Assembly (NCBI GenBank): GCA_017505745.1 | Contig: JAFVOP010000035.1 | Span: 1-42,780 of the forward strand | DNA length: 42,780 nt | Direction of reading: 5' to 3' | Source: Clostridia bacterium | Lineage (GTDB): Bacteria; Bacillota; Clostridia; Oscillospirales; CAG-272 | Shown: positions 1 to 8,396 of the stretch, piece by piece | How the letters are laid out: every line of letters starts with the position of its first letter | How positions within the stretch are numbered: the first letter of the stretch is position 1 | The notes under the pieces: model-generated | What the model saw: only the letters and a program-made list of their open reading frames with translations | The model's database searches: none | Told to the model about the DNA's origin: nothing | Position numbers and translations under genes: made by a program

Positions 1-2974
1 CATCCGTAACGGCGCCGGTGTTGGTCACGTTGGAAACGTTGATCTTGGCCGATACCGACGAGCCGGTGGTTCCCACCGTTCCGATCACGGCGGATACACT
101 TCCCGTTCCTGCGGTTGCCACCTCAATCGAGCCACTGTTGGTAAAGCCATCCACGGTTACGGTAGAAGCACTTGCCACCGCGCCAACCATGCCGCCGGCG
201 GAGCCTGCCTTGGCGGAGGAACTACCGTTGGTGGATGTAATGGTTCCCGCATTCGAGGAATTCGTCACAGAGAGCGTGGATGCCGATTCGACGTATCCAA
301 CCGCACCGCCCGCATTGTATGCGGAAATGTCCGCATTGTTTGTAAAATCCGAGACGGTGAGAGCAAGCGTTTGGCCAAGTGTGCTACCCAAAAGGCCGCC
401 TGCTTTCCCTATATTGGTAGTTGTAGTAGCAGTGCTGATTGCCTCAACCGCTCCATCCGCGGTGCATCCCGTTACGGTTAAGCTAACAGGATTGGAAAGC
501 GCATTTGTCGGTGTGCTGATCAAACCGATCAAACCGCCCGCGAATCGATCAGCCTCAATCTTTCCCGACTCGTTCCCTGCATTTACCGAACAATTGGTCA
601 GCGTAATTTTCCATGTCAAATTGTCATCCAATGCGGGCTTTTTGGAAAGATCCGCGATGTTATTTTCGCAAAATTGCACCATGCCGATGAATCCGCCCAC
701 GCGCGAATCTCCCGTGCCGGCATCCAGAATGCTGCCTGTAAAGCTACTGTTTTTCATGGTAATTCCATGACGAAGCTTGCCTACAAATCCGCCTATGTTG
801 ATCGGATTTGTAGTTTTGTTGGTTACGGTTCCGGTTTTGATATGCAGATTGTCGACATTGGTGACCGCACCCTCCGTATATCCTACCAAAAGGCCAAATT
901 GGCCGGAAACCGAACCGGACAAATTAATGTTTGGCAGCTCAACGGTCAAATTTTTAATACCGCATGTTTTTTGAGTTACACTGTAAATATCGGATCCATC
1001 CCCTGAATAAGAATCCGCAATCGATATATTTTTCCCTTCGGAATCTTTGTATACAAGCATACCCAGGGTGTTAAACAAGATCCCTGTAGGAGAATTCGTA
1101 AACGTATACTCAATATCCCCATTGGAAACAAGAACCAACTTGTGCCCGTTTCCGTTTAACGTTTCGTGATAGATCTCTCCGCAGATTGGGAATTGTGTTA
1201 CATTGGGAATATAGGGGATAGTCATATCTTCCCGCAAAACGTAATCCTTGCCGCGTTCCATGGTCATGAGCGTAACCGGATTGTACAAATAATATTCCGA
1301 ATTACTGTTTTTTCTCGCAACAGTGGTTTCCGCCAGCGTGGGAGATGTTGCATAATAAGTAGCACCTGCGGTTTCGAGAAGCGAAATGGCTCTTTCTCCG
1401 CTTCGCGTCATGGTAAACACCTGCACGCTGGAGCCTGCAACATACACCGTTCCCTTACAGTCATCTGTAATAGGATTATTCGGCCACTGGGAGCCAAGCA
1501 ATTTCTTCTCATCATCATTTTCGGCAGTCACTTTTGCCTGCACAACTTCCCCGTGGCGTACGCCCGTGGGAATCAAATACCGAGCTGCTGCCAAATTGGT
1601 TTCCAAAAAAGTGGCCAGCACTTCCATAGCCGCCTCTGTTTTTTCATAGGAATCCATGTTTCCGTGGTGCGCAATTTGTACGAAATCTATGGGATGAATC
1701 TTCGTATCAGCCTTGTTATTAATCAGCACATAGGAGCTGTACAAGCTGTTCACTTTTTTGATCACATTATAGGTGGCGTCCCCCGTAAACACGGCTGCAT
1801 AGTTGTAGCTTTTCCCTACCCACTGCACGCGCGAAACAATGGAAAGCGTGTTTCCTCCATCGGTAATCGTATCGGGATACATGACCTGCGGAGTGTAAAG
1901 GATGCTCAGTTCCACCTCATTGAAATAATAGGTTTGCCCCGTATGTGCTTTGTAAACGTCCACACCCATGTGTTGCAAAGCAGTTAAATAACGGTCATAG
2001 ATGGCAATATCAGCTTTCGAGACCTTTGCTTCGTTTTTGTAAATCAAATCGGTTCCGCAGCTTGGAAAATCGGCGATGACGCTTTGCAGTGTGACAGGAG
2101 CACCTTCGTAACCGATGTAGTTGCGGGTAAAAGTGCGAAATGCCCCAATGTGGTCGGAGTGCGGATGGGTAATTACCCAGGCAGCAATCACAACCCTTCC
2201 CGCATAGTCTCCCGCGGTAGGCGCATTCTTTTTGAGCACGTTGTAAAGCTTATCGGCATTCTGCAGCGCAGAGCCTGCATCATCGCGGAAGCCACCGTCA
2301 TATATGATAAATCGGCCGTCGGCCGTGCGGAGCGCATAGCTCATACCGCTACGCTCGGTATCTTTTTGCTCAGGATCGGTATTATCGTCAACACCGATCT
2401 GGATCAGCAACGGATCACAAACGTACGTAGGCGAGTCGGGCTTTGTAAACACATCCAGATAATTTCCGCTGGCATTCACAATCGGCTCTATGGTGATGTA
2501 TGCAACATCGTCACCCTGTGTAATACGGAAGGTATTGATCACGTAGTCATCGTTCGCATAAATCGCGCTTTTGGGGCACTCAATTGTTGGAGCGCTTATC
2601 CCTTTCGGCAATGTTTCAACGGTGGAAAACTTTGTATCAAGAACCGTTGTCTCGGAAACCACTGTTTTAAATCCTTTTTTTTCCAGCTTTTCCACATATG
2701 CCGTCATTTCCTTATAGGTGGTATTGCTTGCCTTCATCAGCCAGCAACCGTTGTGGGCATCAATAGGTCCCTCAACCGTTCCACTGGTGGTGTATAGGGT
2801 TTTGGTCAAGGCAGTCGCTTCCGCTTTTGTTAGGGATGCCGCCTTCAAAGTCGACGTACTCACCGTGGAAGCCGGCGCCTCGGTAGCTCCCGCCGATGCC
2901 GCCGTTGTTGGGAACACCAACGATCCAAGCAGCATGCAGAGAACCAGTACCATGCTCAGAATGCGTTTTTTCAT
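1..2974 (-). CDS. Secreted MBL-fold metallohydrolase with repetitive C-terminal region (3' end outside window)
   Basis: The reading frame is open from ATG 2974 to the left edge, 991 codons without a stop, so the C-terminus is missing. An AAAGGA site lies 8 nt upstream of the ATG. The N-terminus (MKKRILSMVLVLCMLLGS...) is a typical signal peptide ending near TTAASA. Around residues 265-275 the protein has WVITHPHSDHIGAF, the metal-binding HxHxDH motif of the metallo-beta-lactamase fold. An FTGDAT motif and a QIAHHGN motif follow, supplying further metal ligands. From about residue 600 it turns into Gly/Asn/Thr-rich repeats (GGFVGKL, GGLIGLI, GGAVGYVES), which resemble GLUG-type beta-helix repeats. 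It is a paralogue of the protein at 37720-40365, with the same order of signal peptide, MBL domain and repeats. I infer an extracellular hydrolase, perhaps surface-retained; the substrate is unknown. Confidence 0.85.
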   Translation of the reverse strand, partial: MKKRILSMVLVLCMLLGSLVFPTTAASAGATEAPASTVSTSTLKAASLTKAEATALTKTLYTTSGTVEGPIDAHNGCWLMKASNTTYKEMTAYVEKLEKKGFKTVVSETTVLDTKFSTVETLPKGISAPTIECPKSAIYANDDYVINTFRITQGDDVAYITIEPIVNASGNYLDVFTKPDSPTYVCDPLLIQIGVDDNTDPEQKDTERSGMSYALRTADGRFIIYDGGFRDDAGSALQNADKLYNVLKKNAPTAGDYAGRVVIAAWVITHPHSDHIGAFRTFTRNYIGYEGAPVTLQSVIADFPSCGTDLIYKNEAKVSKADIAIYDRYLTALQHMGVDVYKAHTGQTYYFNEVELSILYTPQVMYPDTITDGGNTLSIVSRVQWVGKSYNYAAVFTGDATYNVIKKVNSLYSSYVLINNKADTKIHPIDFVQIAHHGNMDSYEKTEAAMEVLATFLETNLAAARYLIPTGVRHGEVVQAKVTAENDDEKKLLGSQWPNNPITDDCKGTVYVAGSSVQVFTMTRSGERAISLLETAGATYYATSPTLAETTVARKNSNSEYYLYNPVTLMTMERGKDYVLREDMTIPYIPNVTQFPICGEIYHETLNGNGHKLVLVSNGDIEYTFTNSPTGILFNTLGMLVYKDSEGKNISIADSYSGDGSDIYSVTQKTCGIKNLTVELPNINLSGSVSGQFGLLVGYTEGAVTNVDNLHIKTGTVTNKTTNPINIGGFVGKLRHGITMKNSSFTGSILDAGTGDSRVGGFIGMVQFCENNIADLSKKPALDDNLTWKITLTNCSVNAGNESGKIEADRFAGGLIGLISTPTNALSNPVSLTVTGCTADGAVEAISTATTTTNIGKAGGLLGSTLGQTLALTVSDFTNNADISAYNAGGAVGYVESASTLSVTNSSNAGTITSTNGSSSAKAGSAGGMVGAVASASTVTVDGFTNSGSIEVATAGTGSVSAVIGTVGTTGSSVSAKINVSNVTNTGAVTD

Positions 2975-3117
2975 AATCATCATCCTTTCTTCGTATGAAA
3001 ATATGAAGCGTGCATCCGCATTTGGAGTCGGTCAGAACAGTTTACGGAATATAACCAACCATAAAGCGGAGTTCTGTTTTTTTGCGTTTTCCGTTCTCCG
3101 GGGAAAAAACACAGATT

Positions 3118-3149
3118 GCCAATGGGATGATTCGGTTCTCTCCATTGGC
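3118..3149 (-). promoter_or_regulatory. Leader hairpin followed by U-rich run, 5' of the MBL gene
   Basis: GCCAATGG and CCATTGGC form a perfect 8-bp stem in the roughly 180-nt leader between the promoter and the start codon at 2974. On the minus strand it is followed about 9 nt later by a run of six T. It could act as an attenuator or simply as a stable 5' end. No known riboswitch fold is recognised. Confidence 0.35.
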
Positions 3150-3162
3150 TTTATACATTGTC

Positions 3163-3191
3163 ATTATATCACACTTTTTTGTGAATTGCAA
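3163..3191 (-). promoter_or_regulatory. Promoter of the MBL gene
   Basis: On the minus strand, TTGCAA (3186-3191) and TATAAT (3163-3168) are separated by 17 bp. This predicts a transcript start near 3156 and an unusually long leader of about 180 nt before ATG 2974. Confidence 0.7.
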
Positions 3192-3243
3192 TACAAATTG
3201 AGAATTTTTTTTGATTTTTTTGGGCAAATCCGTCCAAATACTC

Positions 3244-3272
3244 TTGACAAACAACCCTTGAATTGTTATAAT
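3244..3272 (+). promoter_or_regulatory. Consensus sigma-A promoter of the GDPD lipoprotein gene
   Basis: TTGACA (3244-3249), a 17-bp spacer and TATAAT (3267-3272) match the housekeeping consensus perfectly. The start codon at 3316 follows a short leader with an AGGAAAGG ribosome binding site. Confidence 0.85.
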
Positions 3273-3315
3273 GCACTCATAAAAATCTTTAAAAATAGGA
3301 AAGGAAAATGAAGCG

Positions 3316-4827
3316 ATGTATCAAGCAAACACTTTATGGAAAACGCTCTTGCTTTTTCTGTTGATCGCCTCTATGCTCACGCTTGCTGCCTGCCAGCCCG
3401 AGAAAAATCCCCCACAGGAAACCGAATCGGATTCGGTCTCCGAAACAGAAAGCGAGACGGAGACGGAAAGTGAAACCGAGAGCGAGACCCAGCCTCTCAC
3501 GCCCGACTCGGCCACCATTGCGGGAACGCCGTTGGCATCCTATTCGATCGTGAACACAACCTTCTTTGATGATCTTGGAACAAAGCTCCAGGCAATTATC
3601 AAGGACTATTGCGGCCATGAGCTCCCAATCGTTTCAGAGAGCGAAGCGGACGGCAAGCCCTTTTTGCAGATCGGCACCTCGGAAACACCCGATTTTTATG
3701 AGTACCGTATTTCCACCGAAAACGGAGCCATCCTTTTCGCGGGATACGATCAATACGCCTACGCCAATGCATTTTTGACCTTTGTGGATCTGCTCACGGA
3801 GCATGAAAACGAGGTCCTTGATGAATCGGCGTTGGAATACACCTACGAGCTTCCCGACCGTGCAGCGTACCTGGAGGATCCCTCCCTGCTGTACATGCGT
3901 TGGGCGGCCAACTGGGAGACGCCCACTTGGATGCTCGACTATGAATACAAAAAGGAATCCCTCTTCAGCGGCAATCCCACATCCGACCTCTTTATCGAAT
4001 CCCACCGTGCCGACTTCCGTCACTATCCCGAAAACAGCATGGAAGCCATCATCAGCTGCTATAATATGGGGGTCACCGCTGTAGAGCTCGATATCCACGC
4101 TACCTTTGACGGCGTTTTGGTGCTTTCTCACGACGCCTCTCTCACCCGTATGACCAACGTCAAGGAGTTTCTCGGAACCCCCGGGTATCCCTCCAGTGCC
4201 AGCATCAGTGCCTGGACCTATGAGCAGCTGCAGGATCTGCGTCTGAAGGAAGGCCAGGGCGGTGACGGAGCTGCTTTGACCGATTTCCGCATTGCTACCC
4301 TGGAGGAGGCTCTGCGCTTCTGCAAGGGCCGGATGTTCATCATTCCCGACAAAGCCGACAACTGGGAATACGTATGGACAAAGACCCGTAATCCCTCGGT
4401 GAGATATCTGTTTTACGATATGGCAAAAGCCGAAAATTACGAATCGATCCTGATCTCCTACGGAGTCGGCTCTGCTGACGATGCACTGACTCTGCAGAAT
4501 CAGATCAAAACACTTACCGGAGAGACGCCCTTGATCATGCTGCGTAGCTCCTCCTCCACTTGCCGAGGCTATCGGGATACCTTGCAGGAAAGCGCTGCCG
4601 GCAGCTACCTGATGCAATTCGGCGGAAACTACAATCCCGGCTCGAATTATGAACGCCTATCCGAAAACTATACAAGCCCGATTGCCGCATGGACGATTGG
4701 AACCGGTGACGGCTTTAACGATCACGCGCCGGTTTGGGAAGAAATGATGGGACGGGGCATCCGTTTTATCCTCACCAACGATCCGCTTGGCATGGCACGC
4801 TACGCCGCCGAGATCCATAAGGAATAA
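3316..4827 (+). CDS. Lipoprotein with glycerophosphodiester phosphodiesterase domain
   Basis: 503 aa. The N-terminus is a lipoprotein signal with lipobox LAAC (Cys26), followed by an acidic Glu/Thr/Ser linker (residues 35-60) typical of a wall-spanning spacer. Residues 65-180 form a module also present in the lipoprotein at 8395-9732. The C-terminal half is a GDPD TIM barrel: ESHRADFRHYPENS (His230-Arg231, Glu239-Asn240), VELDIHATFDG (Glu257, Asp259) and LSHD (His272, Asp273) are the catalytic and metal-binding signatures. The family hydrolyses glycerophosphodiesters to glycerol-3-phosphate and an alcohol. A surface-anchored enzyme might act on lipids or teichoic-type polymers, but that is inference. 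The gene has its own consensus promoter. A 38-bp palindrome separates it from the next gene. Confidence 0.88.
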   Translation: MYQANTLWKTLLLFLLIASMLTLAACQPEKNPPQETESDSVSETESETETESETESETQPLTPDSATIAGTPLASYSIVNTTFFDDLGTKLQAIIKDYCGHELPIVSESEADGKPFLQIGTSETPDFYEYRISTENGAILFAGYDQYAYANAFLTFVDLLTEHENEVLDESALEYTYELPDRAAYLEDPSLLYMRWAANWETPTWMLDYEYKKESLFSGNPTSDLFIESHRADFRHYPENSMEAIISCYNMGVTAVELDIHATFDGVLVLSHDASLTRMTNVKEFLGTPGYPSSASISAWTYEQLQDLRLKEGQGGDGAALTDFRIATLEEALRFCKGRMFIIPDKADNWEYVWTKTRNPSVRYLFYDMAKAENYESILISYGVGSADDALTLQNQIKTLTGETPLIMLRSSSSTCRGYRDTLQESAAGSYLMQFGGNYNPGSNYERLSENYTSPIAAWTIGTGDGFNDHAPVWEEMMGRGIRFILTNDPLGMARYAAEIHKE

Positions 4828-4839
4828 TTTCCTTTTTCC

Positions 4840-4877
4840 ATACGCACCGCAAATGCAGCTGCATTTGCGGTGCGTAT
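4840..4877 (+). terminator. 38-bp perfect palindrome between GDPD and GT-CsaB genes
   Basis: Positions 4840-4858 and 4859-4877 are exact reverse complements (19 + 19 bp, no mismatch), lying 12 bp after the GDPD stop. The following sequence is only weakly T-rich (TGTTAT), so it may be a terminator or partial terminator, or a protein-binding or cruciform site. Confidence 0.6.
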
Positions 4878-4931
4878 TGTTATAAACCGCTTCTTTTCGG
4901 TACACATTAAACAAAAAAGAAAGGAACGGTT

Positions 4932-7112
4932 ATGAACATTCTCTTGCTCACCGACCGCATGGATGCGGGCGGTGCCGAAACGCATGTGGCCCAGCTTGCG
5001 CGGGAGCTGGCGCGCGCCGGAAACGAGATTACCCTACTCTCGGGTGGCGGTTCACTCATTCAGGAGCTGGAGGCCGAGGGAATCCGCACGCTCCCTGCCC
5101 CTCTTCCTACCCACAATCCGCTTCGCCTGCTCCGACTGTATCTCCGTGTCCGCCGTCTGCTTCGAACCGGCAATTTTGCGATTGCACATGCCCATACGCG
5201 TCTCACCGCCCTTTTGCTTCGTGGGTGTGAACGCTACGGCACACGGGCAATTGTCACGGTTCACGCTCACTTTCGAGTAAACGCTCTGTTCAAAGCCCTC
5301 TGCTATTGGGGGCATCGCACCGTTGCAGTCAGTGAGGATCTGCGCACCTATGTCTGCGATGCGTATCACGTCCCCGCCGAGCGGGTAACGGTGATCCCGA
5401 ACGGAATTGATTGCACGCGCTTCGCTCCGCCGTCCAAAAAAGAGCAAGCTGCCACCGCGCGCATCCTTTTTGCCAGCCGTATGGATGCCGACTGCAGTCA
5501 GGCTGCCGAATGGCTCTGTCAAATGACGCCTACCCTGATCCATCGCTTTCCGTATGTCTCCATTGAGATTGCGGGCGGAGGAAGCGCGCTTCCCCATGTC
5601 CGAAAGCTGGCGCAAACCGTCAACCGAGAGGTGGGCTGGGAGGTGATCCGAATCTTGGGACACGTTGCAGATATGCCGTCTCTTTTGCGCGAGCAAGACA
5701 TTTTCGTTGGAGTCTCTCGCGCGGCCATGGAGGCCTGCGCCTGCGGTTGCGCGGTAGTCCTTTGCGGAAACGAGGGATATTTCGGTGTATTGACTCCCGA
5801 ACGGCTCCCCGAGGCCGCCCGCTCAAATTTCTGCGCACGCGGTTGTAAAAAGGGATCTGCCGAACGCTTACGATCCGATCTCTTCTCTCTTCTGGAGAAA
5901 GGGGGCAACTCCAATCCCTCCGCCTGCGTCGCTTGGATCCGTGCCAATCACAACGCCGAGAAAATGGGAGCGCAAACGCTGGCACTCTACCTCGCCTCAC
6001 GCTCTCATCCCATTCAAAAACGGCTTGCCATATGCGGATACTTCGGTTGCGGAAATGCAGGTGACGACGCCATTCTGGAGGGACTGACACACGAGCTTTC
6101 ACGCCTATCCCCTACGCTTCACCCATACGCCCTGACGGGCTCCCCCCGGAGGGACGCCAAACGATTCGGGGTTTCCTGTGTCTGTCGCCGTTCTCCTCTT
6201 GCGATTCTGCGCACCTTTGCTACCTGTGATGCGGTGCTTTTCGGAGGCGGCTCACTCCTGCAAAACACCACCAGCAACCGCTCTCTTTTATATTATCTCA
6301 CATTGGTGCGATTGGCACTCCTTTGGAAACGTCCCGTCTTTTTCGCGGGTGCCGGCATCGGGCCTCTGCTCGGAAAGCGTGCGCAACAAAGAGCAACGGC
6401 CATCTTGAACCGTTGCAACCGGATCAGCCTGCGTGATCCACGTTCCCACCGCCTGTTGCAGGCCCTTGGCGTGGATTTTTCTCTTTTGCACCTTGGTGCC
6501 GATCCCGCCCTACTCCTTCCCTGCCCCCCCAATGGCAGAACCGAACAGCTCCTATGCGATAACGGACTTTCTCCCGATGCCTCTTATCTCGCTGTGGCGC
6601 TGCGAGGCGGTGGCGAAACCGAATCTGACCGCAAGCTGATACAAACCGCTCTGCGGATCGTTTGCGAGCGTTACGGACTGATTCCTCTGTTTTTGGTATT
6701 TGATCCCGGGCAAGACCGTTCCTTCACCCGTGCAGCTTGTCGCGCCATCGGCGGTCGGATCCTCCGATTCCGAGAGCCGGGGGAGGCCATCGCGATCCTG
6801 TCCAAATGCCAACTTCTTGTAAGCATGCGCCTTCACGCCCTGATCCTCTCTGCCGTGGCCAAAACCCCCGCCGTCGCGATCCCGAGCGACCCACGCGACG
6901 AAAAGATCCCCGCATTTGCCGATCAGGTGGGGATGCAGCTCCTGATCCCCGAGCAGCAAAGCGTGCCAAATTTGGTGGAGGCAATTGCACACACCCTTGC
7001 CACACGACACACTCTGGTACCGGTCCTCTGCGATTCCGTGGCAGAAATGCGAAAAAAAGCGGCAAAAGACCTTGCAAATACCGTGGAAATGATTTATAAT
7101 AATAATCAGTAA
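4932..7112 (+). CDS. Fusion: GT4 glycosyltransferase + CsaB-type polysaccharide pyruvyltransferase
   Basis: 726 aa with two domains. Residues 1-357 are a GT-B glycosyltransferase of family GT4: N-terminal DAGGAETHVAQLA, VIPNGID at 154-160, and an acidic-residue segment near 267-281 (AAMEACACGCAVVLCGNEG). Residues 363-726 are a CsaB-like pyruvyltransferase: GYFGCGNAGDDAILEGL at the start, FGGGSLLQ at 437-444, GAGIGPL, and SMRLHALILS near 645. CsaB adds ketal pyruvate to secondary cell-wall polysaccharide, the ligand of SLH-domain S-layer proteins. The fused protein probably both extends and pyruvylates that polymer in the cytoplasm. The stand-alone CsaB length is about 360 aa, so this is a true fusion. 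It lies 19 bp upstream of rarA and is probably co-transcribed with it. RBS: AAAGGA upstream of ATG 4932. Confidence 0.9.
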   Translation: MNILLLTDRMDAGGAETHVAQLARELARAGNEITLLSGGGSLIQELEAEGIRTLPAPLPTHNPLRLLRLYLRVRRLLRTGNFAIAHAHTRLTALLLRGCERYGTRAIVTVHAHFRVNALFKALCYWGHRTVAVSEDLRTYVCDAYHVPAERVTVIPNGIDCTRFAPPSKKEQAATARILFASRMDADCSQAAEWLCQMTPTLIHRFPYVSIEIAGGGSALPHVRKLAQTVNREVGWEVIRILGHVADMPSLLREQDIFVGVSRAAMEACACGCAVVLCGNEGYFGVLTPERLPEAARSNFCARGCKKGSAERLRSDLFSLLEKGGNSNPSACVAWIRANHNAEKMGAQTLALYLASRSHPIQKRLAICGYFGCGNAGDDAILEGLTHELSRLSPTLHPYALTGSPRRDAKRFGVSCVCRRSPLAILRTFATCDAVLFGGGSLLQNTTSNRSLLYYLTLVRLALLWKRPVFFAGAGIGPLLGKRAQQRATAILNRCNRISLRDPRSHRLLQALGVDFSLLHLGADPALLLPCPPNGRTEQLLCDNGLSPDASYLAVALRGGGETESDRKLIQTALRIVCERYGLIPLFLVFDPGQDRSFTRAACRAIGGRILRFREPGEAIAILSKCQLLVSMRLHALILSAVAKTPAVAIPSDPRDEKIPAFADQVGMQLLIPEQQSVPNLVEAIAHTLATRHTLVPVLCDSVAEMRKKAAKDLANTVEMIYNNNQ

Positions 7113-7131
7113 CACGATGGGAGGACATTCC

Positions 7132-8349
7132 ATGAAAAATGCACAGCTTGCCGACCTTTTGCGCCCCGGCGACTTTGACGGCATCGTTGGACAGGAGCAC
7201 CTGTTTGGCGAGCGAGGAGTGGTTCGCCGTATGCTCGCGGGCGGCCGCATTACCAATATGATCTTCTACGGCCCTCCCGGTACCGGAAAGACCACTGCCG
7301 CCTCGGTGATCGCAAAGCAATCGGGCATGACCTTCCGCAAGCTGAACGCCACCTCGGCATCGCTCTCGGACATCAAGGACGTCATCAGCGAAACCAACAA
7401 CGTCTTCGGTGCAGGCGGTGTGCTTCTGTATCTTGACGAGATTCAGTATTTCAATCGCAAGCAACAGCAATCCCTGCTCGAATATATGGAGGACGGACGC
7501 ATTACCTTGATCGCCTCCACCACCGAAAATCCGCATTTTTACGTCTACAACGCCATCCTTTCGCGCTCTTCCCTGTTTGAATTCAAGCCGGTGTCGCCGC
7601 TCGCATTGCGGCCGGTGCTCCGCCGCGCCCTCGACTATCTCAACGAGGAGACCTCGCAGGCCAAGGTTGCCGACGATGCCGTCTGTGACTATATCTCCAC
7701 CTGCTCCCGCGGTGACGTGCGCCATGCGATCGTGCTCTTTGAAAACGCCTATCACGCGGCTGACGGCGAGCTTTTGCGCGAACACGTAGATAGCTTTGAT
7801 ACCTCGGTGAGTGGATTCAACGATGACACGCATTACGATCTGCTTTCCTGTCTGCAAAAGTCGATCCGCGGCTCCGATCCCGACGCGGCGGCGTTTTACG
7901 TTGCCAAGCTTCTTTCCCTCGGAGAGCTGATCTCGGTGTGTCGCCGCCTGCAGGTGATCGCCTCCGAGGATATCGGTCTGGCCTATCCGCTCGCCGCCGC
8001 CGTTACACGCACGTGCGTGGAATCGGCCAAGGAGCTGGGAATGCCGGAGGCGCAGATCCCACTGGCTCACGCCGCGATCCTGCTTGCCACCTCTCCCAAA
8101 TCGAATTCCGCATACCTTGCCGTGGGAGCCGCCGCCGAGGACGTCAAACGCGGCGCGGGTGTCCAAGTCCCCACCCATTTGCAAAGTCCTCTTTTCAAGG
8201 GGTATCTCTACCCGCACGACTACGAAAATCACTACGTTCCCCAGCAATACCTTCCCGACGACCTCAAGGGCAAAACCTACTATACCCCCGGTCCCAACAA
8301 AACCGAGCAGGCCGCGGCGGAGTATTGGAAAAAGATCAAATTGAAATAA
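7132..8349 (+). CDS. rarA: Replication-associated recombination protein A (RarA/MgsA), AAA+ ATPase
   Basis: 405 aa. Walker A is GPPGTGKT (47-54) and Walker B is LLYLDEIQ (about 98-105); the usual DEIH of the family is DEIQ here. Further RarA motifs are IASTTENPHF (sensor 1 region), the arginine-finger segment NAILSRSSLFEF, and the C-terminal tetramerisation part SEDIGLAYPLA and IPLAHAAILLATSPKSN. RarA acts at stalled replication forks. I chose ATG 7132 over the in-frame ATG 7117 because 7117 overlaps the GGGAGG ribosome binding site; the spacing to 7132 is then normal. Cytoplasmic. Same strand as, and just behind, the GT-CsaB gene. Confidence 0.93.
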   Translation: MKNAQLADLLRPGDFDGIVGQEHLFGERGVVRRMLAGGRITNMIFYGPPGTGKTTAASVIAKQSGMTFRKLNATSASLSDIKDVISETNNVFGAGGVLLYLDEIQYFNRKQQQSLLEYMEDGRITLIASTTENPHFYVYNAILSRSSLFEFKPVSPLALRPVLRRALDYLNEETSQAKVADDAVCDYISTCSRGDVRHAIVLFENAYHAADGELLREHVDSFDTSVSGFNDDTHYDLLSCLQKSIRGSDPDAAAFYVAKLLSLGELISVCRRLQVIASEDIGLAYPLAAAVTRTCVESAKELGMPEAQIPLAHAAILLATSPKSNSAYLAVGAAAEDVKRGAGVQVPTHLQSPLFKGYLYPHDYENHYVPQQYLPDDLKGKTYYTPGPNKTEQAAAEYWKKIKLK

Positions 8350-8351
8350 CA

Positions 8352-8396
8352 AAAGACATACAGGCTCCTTCACAAAAAAGGAGCCTGTATGTCTTT
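8352..8396 (+). terminator. Bidirectional terminator between rarA and the EEP lipoprotein gene
   Basis: A perfect 19-bp stem (8352-8370 with 8378-8396) and a 7-nt loop lie between convergent genes. A-rich and T-rich ends flank the stem, so it can work both ways. The right arm overlaps the stop codon of the minus-strand gene. Confidence 0.85.

Noticed and set aside
3042-3162. Possible leader peptide in the MBL leader
   Set aside because: No ribosome binding site and no repeat or regulatory codon run; not supportable.
7117-7131. Earlier ATG for rarA
   Set aside because: Lies on the GGGAGG ribosome binding site of the ATG at 7132.
6724-8373. Minus-strand ORF (549 aa)
   Set aside because: Antisense to rarA and the pyruvyltransferase domain; composition is that of a shadow frame.
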